The notes below the pieces were generated by a model that ran no database searches, had not been told where the DNA came from, and worked only from the letters and a program-made list of their open reading frames with translations. DNA of 64,000 nt, taken from assembly GCF_013385175.1 (NCBI RefSeq), contig NZ_JABZEO010000001.1, forward strand, positions 124,001-188,000. The letters run 5' to 3'. Below, piece by piece: positions 43,828 to 52,513 of the stretch. Each line of letters starts with the position of its first letter. Within the stretch, counting starts at the first letter, position 1. The translations under genes and the position numbers were made by a program. The stretch is from Allochromatium humboldtianum (GTDB lineage: Bacteria; Pseudomonadota; Gammaproteobacteria; Chromatiales; Chromatiaceae).

Positions 43828-44601
43828 ATGTTCGACCGACCGACCAAGCTGTTCATCGTCCTCGGCGGTTTCTTCGTCTGCAACGCCCTGATCGCCGAGT
43901 TCCTGGGGGTGAAGATCTTCGCCCTCGAAACGACCCTGGGACTGGCGCCCCTCGACTGGAATCTGTTCGGTCAGTCCGGTTCACTGAGCTTCACCGCCGG
44001 CGTGCTGTTGTGGCCGGTGGTGTTCATCATGACCGACATCATCAACGAGTACTACGGCCGGCGCGGCGTGAAGCTGCTGTCCTATCTGACGGTCGGTCTC
44101 ATTCTCTACGCTTTCGGTTTCGCCTATCTGTCGATCGGGCTGGCGCCGGCCGACTGGTGGGTCGGCATCCAGTCCGGGCAGGGCGTGCCGGACATGCAGG
44201 CGGCCTTCAGCGCTATCTTCGGCCAGGGCATGTGGATCATCGTCGGTTCTGTGGTCGCCTTCCTCATCGGCCAGATCGTCGATGTGATCGTCTTCCATCG
44301 CATCCGGCGTCTGACAGGCGGGCACTACATCTGGGCGCGCGCGACCGGCTCGACCCTGATCTCGCAGTTCATCGACAGCTTCGTGGTGCTCTATGTCGCC
44401 TTCGTGCTCGGGCCGCAGCAATGGCCGATGGAGCTGTTCCTCGCGGTGGGCACTGTGAACTATGTCTACAAGTTCATTGTCGCCATCGCGCTCACGCCCC
44501 TGATCTATCTCGGGCGCGCCCTGATCGATCGCTATCTGGGCGATGAACTCTCCAAAACGATCCGTGAACGCGCGGCGGCGGCTGAAGGGTTGGCCTGCTA
44601 G
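43828..44601 (+). CDS. VUT-family transporter, likely queuosine precursor uptake (YhhQ-type)
   Basis: The 257-aa protein has six to seven hydrophobic helices and VUT/YhhQ landmarks: FIVLGGFFVCNALIAEFLGVKIF, VFIMTDIINEYYGRRGVKLLSYL, GQIVDVIVFHRIRRLTGG and RATGSTLISQFIDSFVVLYVAF. The E. coli relative imports the queuosine precursors preQ0/preQ1. No queuosine gene or preQ1 riboswitch is adjacent, so the substrate assignment rests on family alone. It lies 15 bases after the phosphatase gene. Confidence 0.88.
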   Translation: MFDRPTKLFIVLGGFFVCNALIAEFLGVKIFALETTLGLAPLDWNLFGQSGSLSFTAGVLLWPVVFIMTDIINEYYGRRGVKLLSYLTVGLILYAFGFAYLSIGLAPADWWVGIQSGQGVPDMQAAFSAIFGQGMWIIVGSVVAFLIGQIVDVIVFHRIRRLTGGHYIWARATGSTLISQFIDSFVVLYVAFVLGPQQWPMELFLAVGTVNYVYKFIVAIALTPLIYLGRALIDRYLGDELSKTIRERAAAAEGLAC

Positions 44602-44736
44602 TGGGCCTCCAGTTCGGGGTGCAGGCCGTGGGCGAGTGGAAAAAGGCGAGTCGCGGTGTCCTGCCGAAGCACTTGGGGCAGCGGCCCAGGGTAGCGAACG
44701 TGATAACCGCTGGTCGGCAGCGTGGCTTCGATGGCG
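44598..44736 (-). pseudogene. Possible 3' remnant of an unidentified gene
   Basis: Minus-strand codons after an in-frame TAA read TAIEATLPTSGYHVRYPGP, then LPQVLRQDTATRLFPLAHG and LHPELEAH, and end at a TAG overlapping the transporter stop. The codon pattern looks protein-like (hydrophobic/charged alternation, G/C in third positions), but there is no start and no ribosome site. I do not recognise the family. It may be the tail of a gene truncated when the neighbouring operon arrived, or chance. Confidence 0.25.
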
Positions 44737-44759
44737 GTTTAGAAAGCGGCTTCACGGGG

Positions 44760-44972
44760 TCAGCTCCCGAGTAACCCGATTTCTGTTTCGTGGGTGCTTG
44801 CAGCCGACTGCGGTGCGTCTTCACCTAGCACGACCGGTTTGCCACCTTGCCAGATCACAGCGTACTGACCGAGCCGCCGCTTTCTTTCCAGTGCCTTGTC
44901 CACGGCTTGGCTGAGTGCACCCAGTAGCCGGCGACCTTCCTCCGATGGCATGGTTTTACGATGAATGTTCAT
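44760..44972 (-). CDS. 70-aa protein paired with the zeta-toxin-like kinase
   Basis: The protein ([20 protein letters not shown], then [20 protein letters not shown] and [11 protein letters not shown]) is small, with a charged helical first half and a short beta-like [15 protein letters not shown] segment. Its ATG overlaps the stop of the zeta-like gene as ATGA, so it is translated with it. Position and size make it a candidate antitoxin or modulator, although the toxin-first order is the reverse of classical epsilon-zeta. No similarity to epsilon is seen. Confidence 0.72.
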   Translation of the reverse strand: MNIHRKTMPSEEGRRLLGALSQAVDKALERKRRLGQYAVIWQGGKPVVLGEDAPQSAASTHETEIGLLGS

Positions 44973-45547
44973 GATTGTGACTCCTTGAGCAGACGCTGAA
45001 AATGATCCTCGTGCAGGATGTCTCGGTTTTCTGCTTGCTGTTCGAAGACCAGCATCGGGTGTTCTCCAGCGTTCATGAAACAGGTGCAGCGGTCCACGCG
45101 GTGACTGAAGTCGTTGAGTAGGTGGCGCAGGCCGCGTGGAAAGCGCCGTTTGATATCGACCTCTGGAATATCATGTCCGCCGTGGGCCACACGTTCGGCG
45201 ACTCGCAGCTTCGACATTTCCACGCTGGGTAGGGCCAGGTAGATGATTTCCACCCACCAACCCTCCCGCCGTAAGCGTTCGACCGTGCGTAGATGGGTTT
45301 GTCCCGCCAGGGTTGTTTCGAAGGCGAAATCTTTGCGGTCCGTTATGCAGACTTCGATTTCGCGCAGAAAAATCCGGCTGGCGGCCAGCAACTCGCGTTC
45401 GGGTGCGAGCGGTGAGAGTCCGGCGGCGATTAGATCGGCGTTGACGAAGCGGGAGCAGCCGGCAACCTGGGGCAGGTAGTCCAGAGCGAAGGTGGTCTTA
45501 CCCGCGCCATTAGGGCCGGCGACGATCCAACACTTGGGCGTCGTCAT
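44969..45547 (-). CDS. Zeta-toxin-like P-loop kinase
   Basis: ATG 45547 gives 192 residues with Walker [14 protein letters not shown] at about 8-20, [17 protein letters not shown] (zeta-type substrate/base Asp region), [19 protein letters not shown] and [35 protein letters not shown]. This is the zeta-toxin-like AAA family. Zeta enzymes phosphorylate UDP-N-acetylglucosamine; the distant solitary relatives may use other small molecules. Its start overlaps the stop of the 55-aa gene (ATGA) and its stop overlaps the 70-aa gene (ATGA). The frame extends upstream but only as a shadow. Confidence 0.88.
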   Translation of the reverse strand: MTTPKCWIVAGPNGAGKTTFALDYLPQVAGCSRFVNADLIAAGLSPLAPERELLAASRIFLREIEVCITDRKDFAFETTLAGQTHLRTVERLRREGWWVEIIYLALPSVEMSKLRVAERVAHGGHDIPEVDIKRRFPRGLRHLLNDFSHRVDRCTCFMNAGEHPMLVFEQQAENRDILHEDHFQRLLKESQS

Positions 45548-45711
45548 GTCCGCATGGCCTCCAGCGGAATATGGCCGTTGACGGAGGCGGTCATGAGGGT
45601 GACGCGGTGTTCTTTGACAAAGGATATGGAATCGCAAACCGCTTTCAACCTAACGCCATCCCGCTCGTCAGGTAGCGAAGCGAGAAGGTCGATGGCGTTC
45701 ACTCCATTCAT
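45544..45711 (-). CDS. 55-aa protein of unknown function between DUF4276 and zeta-like genes
   Basis: From ATG 45711 the protein reads [20 protein letters not shown], then [20 protein letters not shown] and ends near LEAMRT. Both ends overlap neighbours as ATGA (DUF4276 upstream, zeta-like downstream), which strongly supports translation. It shows an N-terminal amphipathic helix and a helical [19 protein letters not shown] segment; no family was recognised. It could be an antitoxin for the kinase or a small effector regulator. Confidence 0.68.
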   Translation of the reverse strand: MNGVNAIDLLASLPDERDGVRLKAVCDSISFVKEHRVTLMTASVNGHIPLEAMRT

Positions 45712-46295
45712 ATGCCCCCCATTCGCCGATCCCATTCACCGCACAGCTTGCGGAACGAGCGACTGCGCTCGAACGCCTGCTGCAAATCCATGCGCGCAGT
45801 GAAAGCCGGCTGGTCGGTAGTTTCGCCATAACTGCGACTGGTCATGCGCTCCTTGATCCAGCCTTTCGCATGTCGTGGCACTTCGGGCTCGGTGGCGTCA
45901 TGCGGATCGAACACGAAACCACGGTAGCCATCCAACGATGGCGCAGCTGCGATGAACCACGCCTCAAACTCACGGTTGGCCAGCACCGCCGACACCGGAC
46001 GATGGGGAACACAGTCTTGCGCGCGCTGCAAGATGTTCTCGCCCAGCTTGGCCGGGCAGTCGTCATCCGCATCCAACAGCACCAGAATCCAGCCGTGTTC
46101 ACCGCATTTTCCGGCGGCCAGATGCAGGTGGCGGCAGAACTCATTGTCCCGATTCAAAAAGCGATCACGGTGAACGCGTATGGGCGTCGGCACGTCCGGA
46201 TAGATTCCAGGTGAGCGCCATTCGGCCAAGCGGCGCAACAGGATCGGCAGAGCCGCGACTTCTCCGTCTCCCTCCACGATGCAAGCGACTTTCAT
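45708..46295 (-). CDS. DUF4276 TOPRIM-like protein
   Basis: The 195-aa protein opens with VACIVEGDGEVAALPILLRRL, an E-G-x-x-E TOPRIM-type motif (Glu8, Glu12), followed by WILVLLDADDDCP (D-x-D-D at 75-79) and VLANREFEAWFIAAAPSLDG, all typical of DUF4276. The acidic residues suggest a metal-dependent nuclease like those paired with ATPases in OLD, Septu-like and PARIS-like systems. Its start overlaps the ATPase stop as ATGA and its stop overlaps the 55-aa gene the same way. Enzymatic activity is inferred. Confidence 0.85.
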   Translation of the reverse strand: MKVACIVEGDGEVAALPILLRRLAEWRSPGIYPDVPTPIRVHRDRFLNRDNEFCRHLHLAAGKCGEHGWILVLLDADDDCPAKLGENILQRAQDCVPHRPVSAVLANREFEAWFIAAAPSLDGYRGFVFDPHDATEPEVPRHAKGWIKERMTSRSYGETTDQPAFTARMDLQQAFERSRSFRKLCGEWDRRMGGI

Positions 46296-47497
46296 GCTTC
46301 GACATCCCCGAACAAATCGGGCTGGCGCCGCTCCTGGACCGCTAGAAACTTTCGATCGGGTGCAAGCTGATTGAGCCGCAACAACTCGCCGGCTGAGAAG
46401 AGTTGCCGACGCATGGCCTCGCGCGTGGCCTCATCGAGCGGCGCGATGCGTGTCTCACCACCCTCGGAAACGACTGCCAGAAAGGCTTCGATAGGAATGC
46501 CGCGATCATCGAGCAGGTCGGGGCTGTGGCTGGTCACGATCACCTGCGTGCTCCGTGACGCTCGAATCAGCGCCTCGCGTAAGGCGGCGCTGGCTGCCGG
46601 GTGTAGCGCGGTTTCCGGCTCTTCCATGCCGACCAAGGTAGTGGAATAGTCTCGATTGCCTTGAAACAGGGCGACCAGAATGCCCAGCGCACGCAGGGTG
46701 CCGTCAGACATGTTTTGTGCCAGAAAGCGCCAGGGGTGTTTGGAGCCGGCCATATCCTGCCGAAACTCCAGCGTCTCCATGGGACCAACCTGCTTGCGTT
46801 CCACGCCATGCACCATGGGAACCACCGTTTGCAGATAATCCTCAATGATGTCCAATTGCTCGCGTCCCACGCGCTCCAGATGTCCGATGACACTGGCGAT
46901 ATTTTCACCGGCAGACTTGAGCAGGCGCCCCTCTTGCGGCTTTTGCAGTTCACGCATGAGTTTGGGATTGATGTTGTAGAAGCTCATGGATGTCAATGCA
47001 TCGAACACCGGACGAAAGGCGGTGAGTCCCGAGGCGGCGACCAGGGCCAAGCGATCCGAGGTGATCGCCGGGAAAGACGACTCGCTGCTGTCGCGCAATG
47101 CTCCACGGTCGATCCGGTAGAACGGTCCCCTGCCGATGCCGTCGATCACGCATTTCTCTGTCTGGACTTCGTAGCCGCGATCCTTCAGCGCCCCGACCTG
47201 GAAGGCGAAATGGCCGCACCGTCCGTCCGGAAGTCGAAACTCCAGCCGGATGCCGAAATGGGTGGGATGGCCGCTGGAGCGCCGGCGCACCTCGCTTAAG
47301 CCGCCGCGCTCATTCAGTGCATTGTCGAGCGAGCCGTTGAGCGCATCGCGCACTAGGTGCAGCGCGTCGAGAAAGTTGCTCTTGCCGGAGCCATTGACGC
47401 CCACCAGATAGGTCAAGGCTCCCAACCGGACATCGCAGTGGCCGATGCTCTTGTAGTTCCGTAGGACGACACGGTGAATGAAGGCTTTATCGCTCAC
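46292..47497 (-). CDS. AAA15/SMC-like ATPase of a putative defence operon
   Basis: The 401-aa protein begins with FIHRVVLRNYKSIGHCDVRL and Walker A VGVNGSGKSNFLDAL (33-41). After a helical insertion come the ABC-like signature NMSDGTLRALGIL (about 262), Walker B TLVGMEEPETALHP (287-300) and the H-loop VTSHSPDLLD (His324). This is the RecF/OLD-type AAA15 ATPase fold. Such ATPases act with a nuclease partner, here the DUF4276 protein encoded directly downstream with a 4-base overlap. The C-terminal EERRQPDLFGDVEA tail is polar. It probably heads the operon. Confidence 0.9.
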   Translation of the reverse strand: MSDKAFIHRVVLRNYKSIGHCDVRLGALTYLVGVNGSGKSNFLDALHLVRDALNGSLDNALNERGGLSEVRRRSSGHPTHFGIRLEFRLPDGRCGHFAFQVGALKDRGYEVQTEKCVIDGIGRGPFYRIDRGALRDSSESSFPAITSDRLALVAASGLTAFRPVFDALTSMSFYNINPKLMRELQKPQEGRLLKSAGENIASVIGHLERVGREQLDIIEDYLQTVVPMVHGVERKQVGPMETLEFRQDMAGSKHPWRFLAQNMSDGTLRALGILVALFQGNRDYSTTLVGMEEPETALHPAASAALREALIRASRSTQVIVTSHSPDLLDDRGIPIEAFLAVVSEGGETRIAPLDEATREAMRRQLFSAGELLRLNQLAPDRKFLAVQERRQPDLFGDVEA

Positions 47498-47736
47498 TAA
47501 ATAGCCCCTTTTGGAAATGGCCGAGTCATGCTTTTGACTATGGGTCCATGCTCGGCGCGCTCGATATTCACTCTGTCACCTCCCGCCGCAGCGCGTCGTG
47601 GCGCTTGAGCACAGCGCAGCATGTTCAACGGTAACATCACGAGCTCATGCTCATACTGCAGTGGACGATAGGGATCGCATGGCAGGTCGGCCACCGACCA
47701 GATGAAGTAGGCGAATTGATGGAAGCTGGCGCTCAT
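47497..47736 (-). pseudogene. 5' remnant of a type I restriction methylase gene (hsdM)
   Basis: ATG 47736 starts MSASFHQFAYFIWSVADLPC, then DPYRPLQYEHELVMLPLNMLRC. In HsdM the same place reads approximately F..FIW..ADLLRG.Y....YG.VILPFTVLRRL, so this looks like the N-terminal stub of that gene. The likeness stops at about residue 50 and the frame ends at residue 79, against about 500 for HsdM. Its stop overlaps the ATPase ATG by one base, so the stub may now serve as a leader for the operon. The assignment is from motif memory. Confidence 0.5.
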
Positions 47737-47939
47737 GGAGGCATCCGGGCAGAATTTCACATGTCTTGTCGATCAGGCGCAGTCTAGCAGGCCGCGATCG
47801 GTGCAGTCAGTGTGCCGGCGGCGTGTCTTGCGCACGCTGTCCGTGAGACAGGCCGCGAATCGGTGCGCGATCCCAGCGCCTTCGGCCCGTCTGGACTAAG
47901 CTTCCATCAAGGCAATGATTTTTTGACGGAGGAACCGAG

Positions 47940-48182
47940 ATGATCACCGGAATCGTCGGCCAGGCCGGTTGGATGGGGATGCAGCGGGGTATGGATGGGT
48001 TGAGTCAGAATGCCAGCGAGATCGCGAGTGCCAGCGTCAAGTCGCCGGCAGGCGCCTCGGTGCGCGACATCAGCGCGCCGCTGGTCGATCAGACCGAGAA
48101 CCTGCGTCAGGTCGAGGCCTCGGCCAAGGTCGTGCAAGCCGATAACGATATGTCCAACTATCTGATCGATATCCTCGCCTGA
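47940..48182 (+). CDS. Small flagellar-rod-like protein
   Basis: The 80-aa protein is preceded by a good ribosome site (GGAGGA at 47928-47933). Its N-terminus (GMQRGMDGLSQNASEIASAS) recalls the start of rod/hook proteins and its C-terminus (VVQADNDMSNYLIDILA) the coiled-coil tail with which flagellar axial proteins end. The central domain is missing. It stands alone, with no flagellar genes around, and its last 25 bases overlap the convergent glycosyltransferase gene. Function unknown; I regard it as a real small gene. Confidence 0.72.
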   Translation: MITGIVGQAGWMGMQRGMDGLSQNASEIASASVKSPAGASVRDISAPLVDQTENLRQVEASAKVVQADNDMSNYLIDILA

Positions 48183-49342
48183 TCGATCACCTGCTCGTAG
48201 AACTTCAGCAGACGGTCGGCCAGCACCGGGGCCGACCAGTCGTGTGCATGTTCGACCGCCTCGCGCGCCAGCCGCCGGCGTAAGTCCGGCTCCTTCAGTA
48301 GCCGCACCGCCTTGCCCGCAAAATCCGCCTCGTCCTCCTCGGCGATGAGCGCGCCCTGTCCATCGCCCAGCACTTCCTTGGTCCCCATGACGGCCGTCGA
48401 GACCACGGGCACGCCGAGCGCCATGGCCTCCAGTAGCACCAGCCCCTGGGTCTCGGTGCGTGAGGCGAAGAGAAAGGCGGTTCCGGCCCGGTAGCAATCC
48501 TCCAGACTGCCGTCGCGATTCAGATAGCCCAGGAAGCGTGTGTTGTCGGCCAGGCCCAACTGCTCGGCCAGACGCTCCAGATCGCGCTGGGCCGGACCCT
48601 CGCCGGCGATCACCAGCAGCACGTCCGGCACCTCGGCCTTGATCCTGACCAGCGCGCGCAGGATGAACTCGATGTTTTTCTCGAAGGCGAGCCGGCTCAC
48701 CAGTACCAGCACCGGGCGTTCGGGCGGGATGTCATGACGCGCCCGGAAGCGCCGGCCGTCGCCCTGGCTGAACTGGTCCAGATCGATCCCAGTCGGGATG
48801 ACCTCGGCCGGGGTCTGGATACCATAGTCGCGCAGCACGTCGAGCATCGCCCGGGAGGGCGCCACGAGCGCATCGACGCCATTGCATTGACTGGTCGAGA
48901 AGTGGCGTGCCGCCCCCCGCATCCAGCGTGCCGGCACCCAGGGCACATAGTGATGCAGATACTGCTCGAAGAAGGTGTGATAGCTCTCGACCACGGGCAG
49001 TTCGAGCCGCCTGGCCAGCCCCAGGCCGGAATAGTGGGCGATGAAGGGCGTCTGGATGTGCAGCAGATCGAATCCGCGCCCCTTGAGAGCGTCCGTCAGA
49101 CCACGGATCCTGAACGGCTGGAGGATGCGATCCTCAGGGTCGATCGGCAGATAGCGCGAGGGGATGCGGATGATCTCGAACGACTCGTTCAGCTTCGAAT
49201 CATAGTCACTCGAACCATAATCGGGCGCGATCAGGGTGACTTCGTGTCCCTTGGCGCCGAATTCACGCGCGAAGGTCTGGATCGACGTCGAGACGCCGGT
49301 CACGCGGGGAAAATAGACATCCGAGATCATCAAGACGCGCAT
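48158..49342 (-). CDS. Family 4-type glycosyltransferase (glycolipid or polysaccharide)
   Basis: The 394-aa GT-B enzyme begins MRVLMISDVYFPRVTGVSTS, with the acceptor-site blocks FDLLHIQTPFIAHYSGLGLA and ESYHTFFEQYLHHYVPW. Then come ALVAPSRAMLDVL, VIPTGIDLDQF, VLVLVSRLAFEKNIEF and the donor motif ASRTETQGLVLLEAMALGVPVVST. This resembles diacylglycerol and mannosyl/glucosyl transferases of the PimB/MgtA type. It is monocistronic; a role in membrane glycolipid synthesis, useful under phosphate shortage and near the pst operon, is only a suggestion. Confidence 0.9.
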   Translation of the reverse strand: MRVLMISDVYFPRVTGVSTSIQTFAREFGAKGHEVTLIAPDYGSSDYDSKLNESFEIIRIPSRYLPIDPEDRILQPFRIRGLTDALKGRGFDLLHIQTPFIAHYSGLGLARRLELPVVESYHTFFEQYLHHYVPWVPARWMRGAARHFSTSQCNGVDALVAPSRAMLDVLRDYGIQTPAEVIPTGIDLDQFSQGDGRRFRARHDIPPERPVLVLVSRLAFEKNIEFILRALVRIKAEVPDVLLVIAGEGPAQRDLERLAEQLGLADNTRFLGYLNRDGSLEDCYRAGTAFLFASRTETQGLVLLEAMALGVPVVSTAVMGTKEVLGDGQGALIAEEDEADFAGKAVRLLKEPDLRRRLAREAVEHAHDWSAPVLADRLLKFYEQVIDQARISIR

Positions 49343-49426
49343 GGATCATTGCCCGAAACCGAAAAATCCGGCGATCATACCCGAATCAATCGCTTTCATC
49401 GTCCCGAACCTTTCAGGAATCCTGTC

Positions 49427-49855
49427 ATGGGTGATCATTCGTCTCTCGTTCGGCTGGGGTGCGCGGCCGGGCTGGCTCTGAGCCTGTCACTGCCGGTTCA
49501 TGCGGCCGAGCCTCCCCCCGAGTCTCCTGTCGAGCGTCTCGCCGTGCCCGCGCTCTGGGGGCAGGGAACCAAGAGCTGCGCGGCCTATCTCGCCAGTCGT
49601 CCGGGACCGGGCACGCCGGCCGGGATCGCCAGTGAGGAATACCGGCTCTATCGTCAGTGGCTGGCGGGGCTGGTCACGGGACTGAATCTGGCCGTGGGGC
49701 GCGACGTGCTCGCGGGCGGTGAGCTGGATGCAGCCATGCTGCGCATCGGTGCGCTCTGCGAGAAGCAGCCGCAGGAGGATTTCTTCAATACCAGTCTGCG
49801 CCTGATCCGTTCGCTCGGGCAGTTACAGGGCGACTCAGGCCGGGCGAAGCAGTAG
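49427..49855 (+). CDS. Small exported protein of unknown function
   Basis: ATG 49427 gives 142 residues with a signal peptide (LGCAAGLALSLSLPVHA), a Pro-rich linker and an all-helical domain with two cysteines: GTKSCAAYLASRPG, YRLYRQWLAGLVTGLNLAVG and LRIGALCEKQPQEDFFNTSLRLI. The pattern (first Cys, aromatic helix, Cys followed by P and a final helix) recalls HdeA/Rap1a-like small periplasmic proteins, without certainty. The frame extends upstream antisense to the glycosyltransferase, which is a shadow. It ends 38 bases before the Pho box of pstS. Confidence 0.7.
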   Translation: MGDHSSLVRLGCAAGLALSLSLPVHAAEPPPESPVERLAVPALWGQGTKSCAAYLASRPGPGTPAGIASEEYRLYRQWLAGLVTGLNLAVGRDVLAGGELDAAMLRIGALCEKQPQEDFFNTSLRLIRSLGQLQGDSGRAKQ

Positions 49856-49892
49856 AGATCCGGATTGACAGCACGCTCGCGCACGACGCGCG

Positions 49893-49926
49893 CTGTCACG
49901 GAATCGTCATCTTGTCTTCATACAAT
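49893..49926 (+). promoter_or_regulatory. Pho box and -10 of the pst operon
   Basis: CTGTCAC (49893-49899), TCGTCAT (49904-49910) and TCTTCAT (49915-49921) are direct repeats spaced by 11 bases, as in PhoB sites (consensus CTGTCAT with 4-base spacers). TACAAT at 49921-49926 starts 10 bases after the first two-repeat box, the usual PhoB-to--10 distance, and there is no normal -35. The pstS ATG lies 66 bases downstream. PhoB itself is outside the window. Confidence 0.85.
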
Positions 49927-49992
49927 GGGAACCAGCCGTGACGACAATAGCGCCCCGTGCGCTTTCGTCCACTTTCAGGAGATTCCCAACAC

Positions 49993-51036
49993 ATGAACAA
50001 GACTCTGATCGCCGCAGCCGTGACTCTGGCCGCGACCACGCTCTCGACCCAGGCCATGGCCCGCGACACCATCAACATCGTCGGCTCCTCGACCGTGTTC
50101 CCCTTCTCGACCGCCGTGGCCGAGACCTTCGGTCGTGCCGGCAACTTCAAGACCCCCAAGGTCGAGTCCACCGGCACCGGCGGCGGCATGAAACTGTTCT
50201 GCGGCGGCGTCGGCGTCGATCATCCCGACATCACCAACGCCTCGCGCGCCATGAAGGCCAGCGAGTTCGAGGCCTGCCAGGAAGCCGGCGTCAAGGAGAT
50301 CACCGAGGTCAAGATCGGCTATGACGGCATCGCCATCGCCAACTCCAAGACGGCCGGCGCCTGGGATCTGACCCTCAAGGACATCTATCTGGCGCTCGCC
50401 AAGGACGTTCCGGACGGCAAGGGCGGCTTCATGGCCAACCCCTACCAGACCTGGAAGGACGTCAACGCCGACCTGCCCGAAGTCAAGATCGAAGTCCTGG
50501 GTCCGCCGCCCACGTCCGGCACCCGTGACGCCTTCGTCGAGCTGGCCATGGAGGGAGGCTGCGACAGCATCCCCGAGATCAAGGAACTCAAGAAGACCGA
50601 CAAGGACAAGCACAAGGCCGTCTGCCACGGTATCCGTGAGGACGGCGCCTATATCGAGGCCGGCGAGAACGACAACCTGATCGTGCAGAAGCTGGTGGCC
50701 AATCCGGGCGCGCTCGGCATCTTCGGCTACAGCTTCCTGGACCAGAACGCCGACAAGGTCCAGGGCGCCAGGATCGCCGGCGTCGAGCCGACCTATGACA
50801 GCATCTCCGACGGCTCCTATCCGGTCTCGCGCTCGATCTACTTCTATGTCAAGAAGGCCCATGTCGGCACCATTCCCGGCATCGAGGAGTTCGTCACCGA
50901 ATTCACCAGCGACAAGGCCTGGGGGCCGGAAGGCTATCTGGCCGACAAGGGTCTGATCGCCCTGCCGGATGACGAGCGTGCCGCCGCCGCCGAGGCCGCG
51001 CAGTCGCTCAAGCCGATGGACAAGCCCGCCAAGTAA
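49993..51036 (+). CDS. pstS: Periplasmic phosphate-binding protein PstS
   Basis: ATG 49993 (AGGAG about 10 bases upstream) gives 347 residues: signal peptide (MNKTLIAAAVTLAATTLSTQAMA) and a phosphate-binding protein with NIVGSSTVFPFS, ESTGTGGGMKLFCGG, DITNASRAMKASEF and LGPPPTSGTRDAFVELAM, which supply the phosphate-binding loops. This is the long PstS type common in gammaproteobacteria and cyanobacteria. It delivers phosphate to PstCAB. A hairpin between pstS and pstC probably favours pstS message. Confidence 0.95.
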   Translation: MNKTLIAAAVTLAATTLSTQAMARDTINIVGSSTVFPFSTAVAETFGRAGNFKTPKVESTGTGGGMKLFCGGVGVDHPDITNASRAMKASEFEACQEAGVKEITEVKIGYDGIAIANSKTAGAWDLTLKDIYLALAKDVPDGKGGFMANPYQTWKDVNADLPEVKIEVLGPPPTSGTRDAFVELAMEGGCDSIPEIKELKKTDKDKHKAVCHGIREDGAYIEAGENDNLIVQKLVANPGALGIFGYSFLDQNADKVQGARIAGVEPTYDSISDGSYPVSRSIYFYVKKAHVGTIPGIEEFVTEFTSDKAWGPEGYLADKGLIALPDDERAAAAEAAQSLKPMDKPAK

Positions 51037-51064
51037 GGCGGCACGGAACGCCTCCCGCTCGTTG

Positions 51065-51091
51065 CCGATGCCCGGTTCTCTCGGGCATCGG
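51065..51091 (+). promoter_or_regulatory. Intercistronic hairpin between pstS and pstC
   Basis: CCGATGCCCG (51065-51074) and CGGGCATCGG (51082-51091) form a perfect 10-bp stem with a 7-base loop, followed by CCTTTGC with no real T run. Its place, 28 bases after the pstS stop, suits partial termination or protection of the pstS transcript end, giving more binding protein than permease. Confidence 0.75.
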
Positions 51092-51121
51092 CCTTTGCAT
51101 TCAAACCCAGACGAGATACCG

Positions 51122-52505
<1,384 letters not shown>

Positions 52506-52513
<8 letters not shown>

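Noticed and set aside
44492-44824. A 110-codon minus-strand frame at the end of the transporter gene
   Set aside because: Most of it is a shadow of the transporter; another minus frame in the same place looks more protein-like and is listed as a possible remnant.
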